Positions 13,159 to 21,846 of a DNA stretch of 64,000 nt are shown here, one piece after another. Position 1 is the first letter of the stretch; each line of letters begins with the position of its first letter. Source of the DNA: Tribonema minus (Eukaryota > Sar > Xanthophyceae > Tribonematales > Tribonemataceae); the NCBI GenBank assembly GCA_017506865.1, contig JAFCMP010000551.1, positions 124,001 to 188,000 of the forward strand, read 5' to 3'. The translations under genes and the position numbers were made by a program. The notes below the pieces were generated by a model. The model was not told where the DNA came from. It did not search any database and was given only the letters and a program-made list of their open reading frames with translations.

Positions 13159-14974
13159 TAACAGTTAGTCATGCCTAGTCACTCACGCACTTGCTGCACA
13201 CAAAGCTCAGGGAACTTCACGGCATGCATGCGCAAGCACTGCAGCACAGTGCGGCGGCAGCACGCACCTCCCAAAAACGAGCCCACATCAGCTTTTGGGC
13301 CTGTCGTAGGGCTGCCAGAGTCGCTGCATTCGGTTACTGCTGGTACAGCTAATCGACTCTAGCCATGCTGACGAGTCCTGCAGCTGCTTCACAACATGAA
13401 TGCACATCTGAAACACCGCAATTCACAGCGCAATGCCGCCATTTGAAGCGCAACACTGTGATAGGACACATCACACACGAACCACCCCACATCAACATCC
13501 GCTGCCACCGCAGCACCGTTGATGCCGGTGCGCTCTGTTCCACCTAGTTATGGCCATTTATAGACGCACGTGCTATACCACTCATGAAGTTTTATGACAC
13601 GCATACGCGATGTGTCAGCATGCTGATGTTTGAAGTCGTTGCTACTGTACCCACCACGGCCTCCGCACGTACAGGGCGTGCAGCTTGCTGCGGCCGTGTC
13701 TTCTGATAGGGCGCCGCTGCTTCATCTGTTAGAACCTTCATACCCTTCACATTCCTGCAACGCAATTAAACACGACCTAGAATCAGGGCGAAGTGAGATA
13801 GTGATGTGAGGTGCTGCTGCCATAGCTGGTACGATGAGAGAGGGCATAATGTGCTTGTCTGCATGCCGATTGATGCAGTGCTGCTGCTGCAGGAAGCAGC
13901 AGAGACCAGGAGACAAACTGTTGACACCTGCAAAGGAGAGTTTGGCAGCACATATGTCAATGTGCGTTGTGTCTGCCGTACACCTCATTGCTGTAGTTCA
14001 CAAACCCTTGCAGCAGCATGCTTACTCGCTGGAGCCTACAGTGAGCAAGATTAACTGCTGAGGGGCTCATGAAAGTGTTTTGCTAGGATCAATGTTATTC
14101 TGGCAATACAGTCCACCCTCAGGCTGGTGTTGCTGAAATGAAGACCAGGCAGTGCTGGGACCGCGGACATTACAGGATGAGCGATGGAAGTCTCAGTCAA
14201 GGCAAGGGGAGCGGCCCCTGGTGATTACTACAACGCACTATACAAGGCGCAAAAGGAAGCTGATACTCCTGCATGATACTTCTGCACAACTCACACGGCT
14301 ATAAACGCAATGCTGCTCTGAGCTGCAGGTCAATATGTGCCGGCGCACAAGGTCTTGCAGACCAGGCTGTGTACCAGCACTGTGCCTCAGCTGGCAAAGC
14401 AATAATCCAACTCCTTCATGTCACCAGCCTCGTTCCTGTGCACCACCAATACCCTACGCCGATGTCTTGCCATTTGCCAACAAAAATAACACCTTTGGGT
14501 GGACATTGCTCCAGCCGCTAACCTACAAAAGCTGATGCAAACCTCGCCTCAGCTCTTGTCGTGTGGAAACCGTCAACAGAACACCTTGACTTTGATTCAA
14601 CTTCTTTGGTTCCTCAATCGCTGACCAGCCAAACTCAAGAGATGATAAACTTGCTGCCGTCGTTAGTTATAGGTGAAGATGAACTGTGAATGTATCGTTG
14701 TGTGGCGCAACTGACAGGTGATCGTCACGTGATGAATGCGAAATGACCGCTTTTAGAAATGGTGCACAGCACGGGCAATCACAATCAGATGAATTATACA
14801 CTTGCAGCACGTCTTACTATGTGTGTTGTGCCCATGGACGTGAGTGCACATGGTCATATCCATGTCCCGTGCAAGAGAGCAGACTGCCAGTTGTTGGTGC
14901 TCTCAATCACCACAGGATTAGTGTCTACCATGTCCCCAACGATGCGCTGGAGCACAAATACCGATGTGCTCAGT
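13159..14974. other. Stretch without a supported gene
   Basis: Only short overlapping frames occur here, none with a recognisable domain. The DNA is of moderate GC content, unlike the GC-rich coding exons further right. Confidence 0.35.
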
Positions 14975-14982
14975 ACATGTAC
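14975..14982. repeat. Target-site duplication ACATGTAC, left
   Basis: ACATGTAC directly precedes the 3' end of the truncated retrotransposon copy and recurs at 15858-15865 directly after its truncated 5' end, as expected of a target-site duplication made during target-primed reverse transcription. Confidence 0.6.
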
Positions 14983-15857
14983 GATGGGACTTGTATTTAT
15001 AAAGGCCCAAGGGAGGCCGGGTTGCCTATGCAATCGAAAAGATTGCGTCAACGCAGCAGCCTAGTCTGCGCTGTGCCCCAGGAGCTTGGATACCGGCGCT
15101 GAAACACAGCCCAGCATTCGCGCTCCGCGTGTGTACGCCATGACGCGCTCCGCCACCTCCCGCGCCAGCGATATGCTCAGCTCAATGAGGATCTGACGCT
15201 TAGCTAACCCGGCCTTGCGTAACACATCTGCCTTCCCCCCCCCTGAGCACAGTGCTGAGTGCATTGCCAGCTGCTTAACAAAAAGGCTTGTCTGCTTGCC
15301 CAGCCGTCCGTACGACTCTTGCACGAATGGCACAGAAGCCCAAGATGACGTCAAGGTGCCGGTGTGGTGCTTGACCTTCCGGTCCTCCCCCACCCCAGCA
15401 GCATAGCCGTCCGTGTTCGAGGCATTTGTTTTGCCTGTCAGGTACGAGCTCGCTGTGGGCGCGCGCACACTTGTGTCTAGCACTATTCCCTTGTTACGGT
15501 ATGCACTGCTAAAGTGCAGACACCCTGGGTCAATGACTGTGTCCGCCCGATACCCCGGTACCTTGAAGACGCTAGCGTCCTCATTGCGGACAATAGAGAC
15601 ATGGTGCTGTCTCAAGATGCGCTGCAGGCACCGCTTTTGGGCAGTGTGTGTCGCGTTGTGCCCCCGTATGTGCTGGCTGGGGCAGCTGATCGCATGCGTG
15701 GAGGTGGGGCTCACGTCACTGCACCGCCATGGGCACACCTCGCCCTGTATGCCCCACCCGTCTATGAAGATCGCAACCAAAATCATCGTGGCTGCTGCCA
15801 TACTGGACATGGGCGCCGCACCCGGGCGGTCATTGGCAGCGCATGGCACGCTCATCC
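14983..15857 (-). mobile_element. 5'-truncated RLE retrotransposon copy (family 1)
   Basis: About 875 bases match 17174-18050 almost base for base, including the short 3' tail that starts cttgtatttataaaggccc on the plus strand. Homology stops abruptly at about 15860, where the long copy continues into the reverse transcriptase. The copy is bounded by ACATGTAC on both sides. The low divergence from the long copy and the uninterrupted frame suggest a recent insertion. There is no poly(A) tail; the 3' end is a fixed sequence, as in RLE elements whose reverse transcriptase recognises a 3' structure. Confidence 0.8.
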
Positions 15858-15867
15858 ACATGTACAC
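15061..15867 (-). CDS. RLE (restriction-like endonuclease) domain ORF in truncated copy
   Basis: This is an open frame of 268 codons, the endonuclease half of the family-1 protein without its reverse transcriptase. It contains a C-x3-C-x8-H-x3-C zinc knuckle (CPWRC then HAISC), an HNATHTAQK helix, a conserved NED, YRADTVIDPG and LDTSVRAPT, followed by FVQESYGRLG. The RAD and D-T-S-V positions fit the PD-(D/E)XK order of CRE/NeSL/R2-type endonucleases. The first codons (plus-strand 15858-15867) come from the target site. Expression from this truncated copy is doubtful because no promoter is evident. Confidence 0.6.
   Translation of the reverse strand: MYMWMSVPCAANDRPGAAPMSSMAAATMILVAIFIDGWGIQGEVCPWRCSDVSPTSTHAISCPSQHIRGHNATHTAQKRCLQRILRQHHVSIVRNEDASVFKVPGYRADTVIDPGCLHFSSAYRNKGIVLDTSVRAPTASSYLTGKTNASNTDGYAAGVGEDRKVKHHTGTLTSSWASVPFVQESYGRLGKQTSLFVKQLAMHSALCSGGGKADVLRKAGLAKRQILIELSISLAREVAERVMAYTRGARMLGCVSAPVSKLLGHSAD
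15858..15865. repeat. Target-site duplication ACATGTAC, right
   Basis: This is the partner of 14975-14982. Because the long copy reads CCAC at the same place, the exact element/target border is uncertain by two to four bases. Confidence 0.6.
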
Positions 15868-15977
15868 TCTTAATTGCTGAAAGCCTCAATGCAGTAGCTG
15901 TACACCATCGCAGGATCAGAGCTGCAACTAACCATTATGAATGCTTGAGACCAATGGAGACATCCCATTATCAACAG

Positions 15978-16125
15978 AAGCAGCAGCCATCATGCAGCTA
16001 CAGCAGCAGCTACACAGCAGCAGCAGGCAGCAGCAGCAAGTGCAGTAGGCGAGTGCAACATTAAGTTAGGGGCGCGCAAGCAGGGCTTACATGATGTCCT
16101 GCTTGCAGCAGCAGCAGCAGCAGTG
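15978..16125. repeat. CAG-rich simple repeats
   Basis: Interrupted CAG runs occur at about 15978-16040 and again at about 16098-16123. They are non-coding here as far as can be seen; no open frame with a domain crosses them. Confidence 0.7.
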
Positions 16126-16221
16126 GGACAGTGGGTAGGCATCGACTCACTTGATATGGTTGTGAAGGCTGCTGCTAGAACTGGCGTCCATGCGCAACTG
16201 CTGCTACTACCTGCCCGGCTG

Positions 16222-16399
16222 TCTGTGCGTTGGACAGTGTTGAGCTTCAGTGTGGAGCTTCAGTGTTGAGATAAGGAACGACGGCGAGCGTCAGTTCAGT
16301 TGGGTACTGTTCTGTGCGTTGGACAGTGTTGAGCTTCAGTGTTGAGCTTCAGTGTTGAGATAAGGAACGACGGCGAGCGTCAGCTCAGTTGGGTACTGT
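16222..16399. repeat. Two tandem copies of an 89-bp unit
   Basis: The unit starting tctgtgcgttggacagtgtt at 16222 starts again at 16311. The two copies differ at a few positions (for example gtgtgg against gtgttg). No function is evident. Confidence 0.85.
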
Positions 16400-17160
16400 T
16401 GCTTAAGTGGCATAGGATTGCATACCTGCAGTGGCCTACCAACCGTTCTTTGCACCCGCAGTAGGGCTCTGCGGCTGCTGTAGTGGCAGGGCTACTGTGC
16501 TTGTGTACTGTACGCTACATAACGAGTGCCATGGCAGCAGGCGCAATGCGCTGCTCGCCGCATCCTTCAGGGTTCACCGGGACACTGCACGGCTACATGC
16601 TCCAGGCAGCATTACTGCTTCTCTTGGCTCTTTCAGAATGACACAGCTCGCAAAACCTCCCATCCATCATTAACGAGGAACAAGACATTCACACTCACCA
16701 GTAGAGTGCTCGACCACCGCAAAAGTCAACAAAATCCCAGCGTAGCGTGCAATGTCACCGAGGCTGTACCACTTGACAGCCCATGAGAACATGTCATGAC
16801 CATTGCTGCCAATGTGGCCTCCTCACCCTTTGAGAGCACTTGTCATGGAGTTGGCTGCGTCACAGATGCGGCAGTACGTGTGGCTGTCCATGATAGTTTG
16901 TTGCCATGCAGGGACAAGAAGGCAATGGGTTCGCAATAGGATGGGGAAAATGTTACTGCAAAAGCAGGTGCACTTACCTTTGATGACAAGGTTGATATGA
17001 CCTGTACGTGATGTGTGTCACGGGCAAACAAAACGCCACTGCAGTATGTATGGCCAGTCCGGATGGTCTGTTGCAAGGCGAAGAAGGGCGCCAGTAAGAG
17101 GGCGAGGACCAAGTGCACTTGGAAGAATGCGGCATGGTGAGCTTGTGATCAACATGGTCA

Positions 17161-17173
17161 TCACCTCATGTAC
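17161..17173. repeat. 13-bp target-site duplication, left
   Basis: TCACCTCATGTAC lies just outside the 3' end of the long retrotransposon and is repeated exactly at 21834-21846. A further CATGGT lies a few bases outside on both sides, so the similarity may extend to about 20 bases with small differences. Confidence 0.85.
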
Positions 17174-17251
17174 GTATGGACTTGTATTTATAAAGGCCCA
17201 AGGGAGGCCGGGTTGCCTATGCAATCGAAAAGCTTGCGTCAACGCAGCAGC

Positions 17252-19918
17252 CTAGTCTGCGCTGTGCCCTAGGAGTTTGGATACCGGCGCCGCAACACAG
17301 CCCAGCATTCGCGCTCCACGTGTGTATGCCATGACGCGCTGCGCCAACTCCCGCGCCAGCGATATGCTCAGCTCAATGTGGATCTGACGCTTAGCTAACC
17401 CGGCCTTGCGTAACACATCTGCCTTCCCCCCCCCTGAGCACAGTGCTGAGTGCATTGCCAACTCCTTAACAAAAAGGCTTGTCTGCTTGCCCAGCCGTCC
17501 GTACGACTCCTGCACGAATGGCACAAAAGCCCAAGATGACGTCAAGGTGCCGGTGTGGTGCTTGACCTTCGCGTCCTCCCCCACCCCAGCAGCATAGCCG
17601 TCCGTGTTCGAGGCATTTGTTTTGCCTGTCAGGTACGAGCTCGCTGTGGGCGCGCGCACACTTGTGTCTAGCGCTATTCCCTTGTTACGGTATGCACTGC
17701 TAAAGTGCAGACACCCTGGGTCAATGACTGTGTCCGCCCGATACCCCGGTACCTTGAAGACGCTAGCGTCCTCATTGCGGACAATAGAGACACGGTGCTG
17801 TCTCAAGATGCGCTGTAGGCACCGCTTTTGGGCAGTGTGTGTCGCGTTGTGCCCCCGTATGTGCTGGCTGGGGCAGCTGATCGCATGCGTGGAGGTGGGG
17901 CTCACGTCACTGCACCGCCATGGGCACACCTCGCCCTGTATGCACCACCCGTCTATAAAGATCGCAACCAAAATCATCGTGGCTGCTGCCATACTGGACA
18001 TGGTCGCCGCACCCGGGCGGTCATTGGCAGCGGGTGGCACGCTCATCCACGCCATTGCCCCGGACGCACGCTGGCTGCGCAGCTGCGCCAGGACCCGCGC
18101 GCTAGCCTGTTGGCGGCGGCGGCTGGTGTCACGCGAGTCACCAATAAGTGTAGCCTGCGTCGGCTTGCCCACGGCACCAGCCGAGGCAGCCTCTAGGTCC
18201 TCCACCAGGCAGTCCTCATATTGACGTCGAAGAACATTTGAAAGGCCGGCTTGTAGTCCGTGTGTGAAGTGACCGCGCCGGCGGCGGGGCACTAACTTCC
18301 TACAGATCTCGTCAGCATAGGCCTCCCAGTCGTCGTCGTCGTCCTCCTGCCCGCCGCTGCAGCTGCTTTCTTCCGCGATAGTTTGTGTTTTAGCGGGCGT
18401 GGAAGAGGCAGCCGCGGCAGCGGCTTGAGGGCCAGGTACGGTCGCCGCCACAGCGGCCGCCTCGGCGCCAGGCACAATGCCGTGGGTGTGTGGGGCTGGC
18501 TCAGTGGTCCCCGTCTCCGTGACGGCAGTTGCGGCGAAGATCGCTTGCACCGCAGTGGGGAGCGTCGACGCTGCGGCCGTCGTATCTGCTGCCCACCGTA
18601 GCAACGATGCTGGGAGCTGCTCGGCCACAGCTGTGCGTGATTTTTCGCCGCCATCAGCTGTCAGCGCTCGCGTAGAGCGTCGCACGGCCTCGATGATTGG
18701 CGGCAGTCCCTGGTCCTCGCGTATTGCGCATGAGTGCTGCGCGAACCAGGTGACTGCGCCGTGTTCGTCAGTGCCGAGCCTCAGGGCCCCTGCTGCCACA
18801 GTGGCATGAATTATTGCAGGCCGCAGTGTTGTGCATGCCTGGGCCGTGTATGCGGCTGGTGCCAGTAGCCCCAAAAGCGGCATGCCCAGACCGCCTCGTC
18901 GCTCCGGCAACCGTGACGCCCGCAGTGGCACTGCAATGTCCGTGAGTTCTGGCGGGCCCAAGCGCGGCAATACCAGCACGCTGCCACTGCTGGCTACCTC
19001 ATTGTCACCAGCAGTGCAGGCGGCCAGCAGGTGTGACTTCATGACTGCCGCGGTAGCGCAGCCGTGCAGGTGCAGCATGCGTTCAAGCGTCCATGCACAG
19101 AACCCGTCAAATGCGTGCAGCCATGTCTCACTCAAAGCCGTGTCAACGACCCGAGCTAAGAAGCCCATGCGCTTCGTCAGTGACCTGCGCAGAATGAACT
19201 GTGCTGCCTGTAGGTGATGCCGCGCCATTCCAGCTAGCTGCCACGACAATCGCCATGTCCCTGCGTCAACAAGATGCTTGCTCATGGCAGCATGCACATA
19301 GGCTGGGTGCCCTACCGGTACCCCGACCGACGTAAAGCCCTGACTGGATTCTGGCATGGTGGCGTCCACAAACGGTATGTCAAGGGCGCGCAGGCGTGCT
19401 CTGGCCGCTTCATCAAGCACTGTGCCGCGCATGGCGATGGCCAGCGACTTGTCTGGTCGAACGCGTAGGCCTCCTGCCGCAAGCCGACGGATCACCTCTG
19501 CCACCCCAGCGGCCGCTGCATCGTCGAAGTAGGCAGCTTGCAGCACGTTGAGGTCATCCAGGAAAGCGCAGTGCGGGGCTGGCGGTTCCGCTGTGCTGTG
19601 GCCGTAGGCCGGCATACTGCCTGGCGTCGCATTCACTCCATCAGGGTAGAAGAGTAGGAAGGCCGCTGCCACTGCAAAGTACAGCGGCCCTAGAGGGTCC
19701 CCTTGCTGGCACCCTAGGTGGGAGCAGATAATGCGAGCTTCACCGTTCACCTCCACTCGCATCTCTGGGGCAGTGTCACCACAGTATACGGACTCAAAGT
19801 GCGGGAGCAGCTCCGGACAGAAGAGCATAAGTCCCTGCACAATGGCGGCGCGATCCACACTGTTAAATGCGTTCTCACAGTCCAGCTTCATTGTGGTGCC
19901 ATACAGCTCGTGCCACAC
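17252..19918 (-). CDS. Reverse transcriptase core plus RLE, 888-codon frame
   Basis: This is the longest open frame in the window. Motif A is KLDCENAFNSVDR (Asp at about residue 13), motif B is GCQQGDPLGPLYFA (about 69-82) and motif C is FLDD (Asp at about 121-122), so the polymerase triad is intact. The thumb follows, then a low-complexity Ala/Thr and acidic linker (about 470-540), and from about residue 660 a C-x3-C-x8-H-x3-C knuckle with YRADTVIDPG and LDTSVRAPT of the endonuclease. The true N-terminus lies in another frame upstream; the first listed codon is only where this frame opens after the GC-dinucleotide run at 19919-19932. The last residues and the stop at 17252 match the truncated copy. 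Confidence 0.85.
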   Translation of the reverse strand: MWHELYGTTMKLDCENAFNSVDRAAIVQGLMLFCPELLPHFESVYCGDTAPEMRVEVNGEARIICSHLGCQQGDPLGPLYFAVAAAFLLFYPDGVNATPGSMPAYGHSTAEPPAPHCAFLDDLNVLQAAYFDDAAAAGVAEVIRRLAAGGLRVRPDKSLAIAMRGTVLDEAARARLRALDIPFVDATMPESSQGFTSVGVPVGHPAYVHAAMSKHLVDAGTWRLSWQLAGMARHHLQAAQFILRRSLTKRMGFLARVVDTALSETWLHAFDGFCAWTLERMLHLHGCATAAVMKSHLLAACTAGDNEVASSGSVLVLPRLGPPELTDIAVPLRASRLPERRGGLGMPLLGLLAPAAYTAQACTTLRPAIIHATVAAGALRLGTDEHGAVTWFAQHSCAIREDQGLPPIIEAVRRSTRALTADGGEKSRTAVAEQLPASLLRWAADTTAAASTLPTAVQAIFAATAVTETGTTEPAPHTHGIVPGAEAAAVAATVPGPQAAAAAASSTPAKTQTIAEESSCSGGQEDDDDDWEAYADEICRKLVPRRRRGHFTHGLQAGLSNVLRRQYEDCLVEDLEAASAGAVGKPTQATLIGDSRDTSRRRQQASARVLAQLRSQRASGAMAWMSVPPAANDRPGAATMSSMAAATMILVAIFIDGWCIQGEVCPWRCSDVSPTSTHAISCPSQHIRGHNATHTAQKRCLQRILRQHRVSIVRNEDASVFKVPGYRADTVIDPGCLHFSSAYRNKGIALDTSVRAPTASSYLTGKTNASNTDGYAAGVGEDAKVKHHTGTLTSSWAFVPFVQESYGRLGKQTSLFVKELAMHSALCSGGGKADVLRKAGLAKRQIHIELSISLARELAQRVMAYTRGARMLGCVAAPVSKLLGHSAD

Positions 19919-19924
19919 GCGCGC

Positions 19925-20937
19925 GCGCGCGCTGCCACATGCTCGACGCCAGACCGGTATCCTACGCCAAACTGCGACATGGAGGCCAGCAGCCCCGATA
20001 TTTTGCCCTTGACACTCCGTGCCGCTGTGGACCCGAGGAGTCTGCGCCAGACACTGGAGCAGGCGATCGGACGCCGCTTCTGTCCTATGCCTGAGAGGGC
20101 CGCGGCGCGGAGAAGCCGTTGCGATTGCTCCGGCAGCAGTTCGGGCTCAACAAGCAGCGTCGTGAACACCTTGGCCAGGTGATGGGCGAATGCCGGTTCC
20201 ATCACATCCGATTCTGAATCACCAGCTAGTCCTGGCGAGGCACTGCCCACGGGGCGGGTGGCTGCTTTCACTGGTGCACCAGGCCCAGCGGCCATCAAGA
20301 GGTGTTCATAGCGTAGGCCGTCCAGCCCTCCTGCCTTCCCCGCCCCTGCTGCGGACAAGGTCGACAGTATGTCTGTCGCCTCCACCTCGAGGCGCCGTCC
20401 GGCTGCGCTGGCAGCATCCTCAGGCCTATCGCTGCGATCATGCGCCTGACCCGATTCGAAGACGGGACTGCCGCTGCCAGCGGGCCCGGCGGTCGTTGCC
20501 ACCCCTGCGCCGTGCAAGCAGTGCCGCCGGGCGTCGCGTACCAGGCCGCGCACTTGCTTCATTGGCGTATCGACTACCCCGGGCCGGGTCACCGTGCCAG
20601 TTTCAGGGTGCTTTGCTGCCAGCACCTGTGCCGTGACCTCGTCTGCTGGGGCGCATGCTTCACGCGCCTCTAGTCGTGCGGCAGCCAGGCCTACCCCCCG
20701 TCGCTTGCCTGAGAGGGCAGCGCATGCTGTTTGCTGCCTGGAGTCAGCCTCCGTCCAGTCGGCATCGAAGTTCGTTTGTGCCGACGCCGTAGCTGCGTTG
20801 TTTGGTTTGGGGGCCCGCAGCGCCGCTGCTGCTGACAGCGTCTTTCTCAGTAGCTCCGCAAAGTCGCCAGACAGCAACGCTGCCAGCCGGGCCGCAGGCG
20901 GCATACCGGTTCCCTCCGGTTGCCTACCAAAGGCCAT
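19925..20937 (-). pseudogene. Reverse transcriptase N-terminal part, separate frame
   Basis: This frame carries the fingers of the polymerase: AGGLDGLRYEHL, then GIGQKRRPIACSSVWRRLL and SQFGVGYRSGVEHVA, which are the usual blocks before motif A. It runs into an alternating GC run (about 19919-19932) and then off frame, while the polymerase continues in the neighbouring frame. A one- or two-base slip in the dinucleotide run explains this. The open frame formally extends to 19888 in the wrong phase. Confidence 0.7.
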
Positions 20938-21342
20938 TCAATTTGCTGCTAGCAGGTGCAGCAGCCTGTAGGCTAAGCCGCGCTGCACTAGAGTCTGAGA
21001 AACCTGATGAGCAAACGCCCCGGCACCATGGTGGAGGCGCACCCGTGCCGCCTCACGTGCACTGTCTGTGGCGTCCGCCAGTAGTCGTGTGGCGTGCTCC
21101 ACTAGCCGTGCCCACTGGGTGCACTGCAGCTGAGTGCGGAAGGGGCTGGCAGTTGTGGTGAACCGTAGCAGCAGTAGATGCGCCTCATTGGTCTGGTCAA
21201 GTGCGTGGACGACCGAGGGCGTCGAGAGGTCCCAAGCCAGGGACGCTCGTGCCTGGGGCTTTGAGGGCCTGCCACTGGTGGTGGTGGTCGGGGGGGCGGT
21301 GACGCGGCATCGTCCGGCGGGTCCAAGTCCATGTCCGCCCAT
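20938..21342 (-). pseudogene. Retrotransposon upstream coding part ending at in-frame TGA
   Basis: This is in the same frame as 19925-20937 and is separated from it only by TGA at 20938-20940. It encodes a helical region (VHALDQTNEAHLLLLRFT and WARLVEHATRLLADATDSA). The early part overlaps the N-terminal frame, with a C7 run at about 21291-21297 (G7 on the plus strand) as the likely slip site. Confidence 0.55.
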
Positions 21343-21818
21343 CCCACGGCCGTCCCGTGGGGGGGGCTGCTGTCCTGCAGCCTTAGGCTGTTAGACTGAG
21401 TGCGGCTGCCGGCGCTGCCAGGCGGTGCCGCAGCAGCTGCCGTTCGGCGCCGGCGTTGCGCGCCGGTTGCCGTGGCCGCCGGGCGTTTCTTGCTGGACTT
21501 TGAGTTGGCGGCGCCACTAGCCGGCACCGCCGGTGGCTTTGGAGGTGTCGCTGCGGCAGCCCCTGCCGCCGCGGCCGCGCCGTCGCCACCCGCACCCCCG
21601 CCCTCGGACTGGCCCGGGGGTACTGCCGGGCGTGCGCGCGTGGGGGCGCTTCCATTCCGTCGACACGTGTGGCATGGCGAGGTCAGCGCGCATTGCCTCT
21701 GCCCCGCGCTGGCTGACATATGGACCAGACCGCAGGCACCTGTGCATGCACTCAGCTTCCTTACCGCCCGTAGGAAGTCTTCTGCCGTGCAACCATACAT
21801 GGTGCTCATCTCCTGCAC
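21288..21818 (-). CDS. Retrotransposon N-terminal low-complexity region
   Basis: This frame opens about 15 bases inside the element's 5' end. It begins with a Cys-containing segment (YGCTAEDFLRAVRKLSACTG, then CHTCRRNG), which may be a nucleic-acid-binding zinc knuckle, and continues with Gly/Ala/Pro-rich sequence and a KSSKKRP basic patch. The frame formally continues to 21102, but its composition there is that of a shadow of the next frame. Confidence 0.5.
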
Positions 21819-21833
21819 ACGCTTGGCATGGTG

Positions 21834-21846
21834 TCACCTCATGTAC
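21834..21846. repeat. 13-bp target-site duplication, right
   Basis: This is the exact partner of 17161-17173 (TCACCTCATGTAC). It defines the 5' border of the long retrotransposon. Confidence 0.85.

Larger units (their letters stand above)
17174..21833 (-). mobile_element. Near full-length RLE-type non-LTR retrotransposon (family 1)
   Basis: A 4.66-kb insertion on the minus strand lies between exact 13-bp direct repeats (17161-17173 and 21834-21846). It has a short 3' untranslated tail of about 75 bases without poly(A), and coding sequence that starts within about 20 bases of the 5' end. From 5' to 3' it encodes an alanine- and proline-rich N-terminal region with Cys/His pairs, an apurinic-endonuclease-free reverse transcriptase, and a C-terminal restriction-like endonuclease. 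This order is that of the older non-LTR clades (CRE, NeSL, R2, R4 types). The coding region is now split over three frames and one stop, so this copy is probably inactive. A shorter copy lies at 14983-15857. Confidence 0.88.

Noticed and set aside
11430-20940. TGA as a sense codon, because both mobile-element frames are broken by a single in-frame TGA
   Set aside because: SEC10 ends in TGA at 50163-50165 exactly where the family's C-terminus is expected, so TGA is a normal stop; decay explains the elements better.
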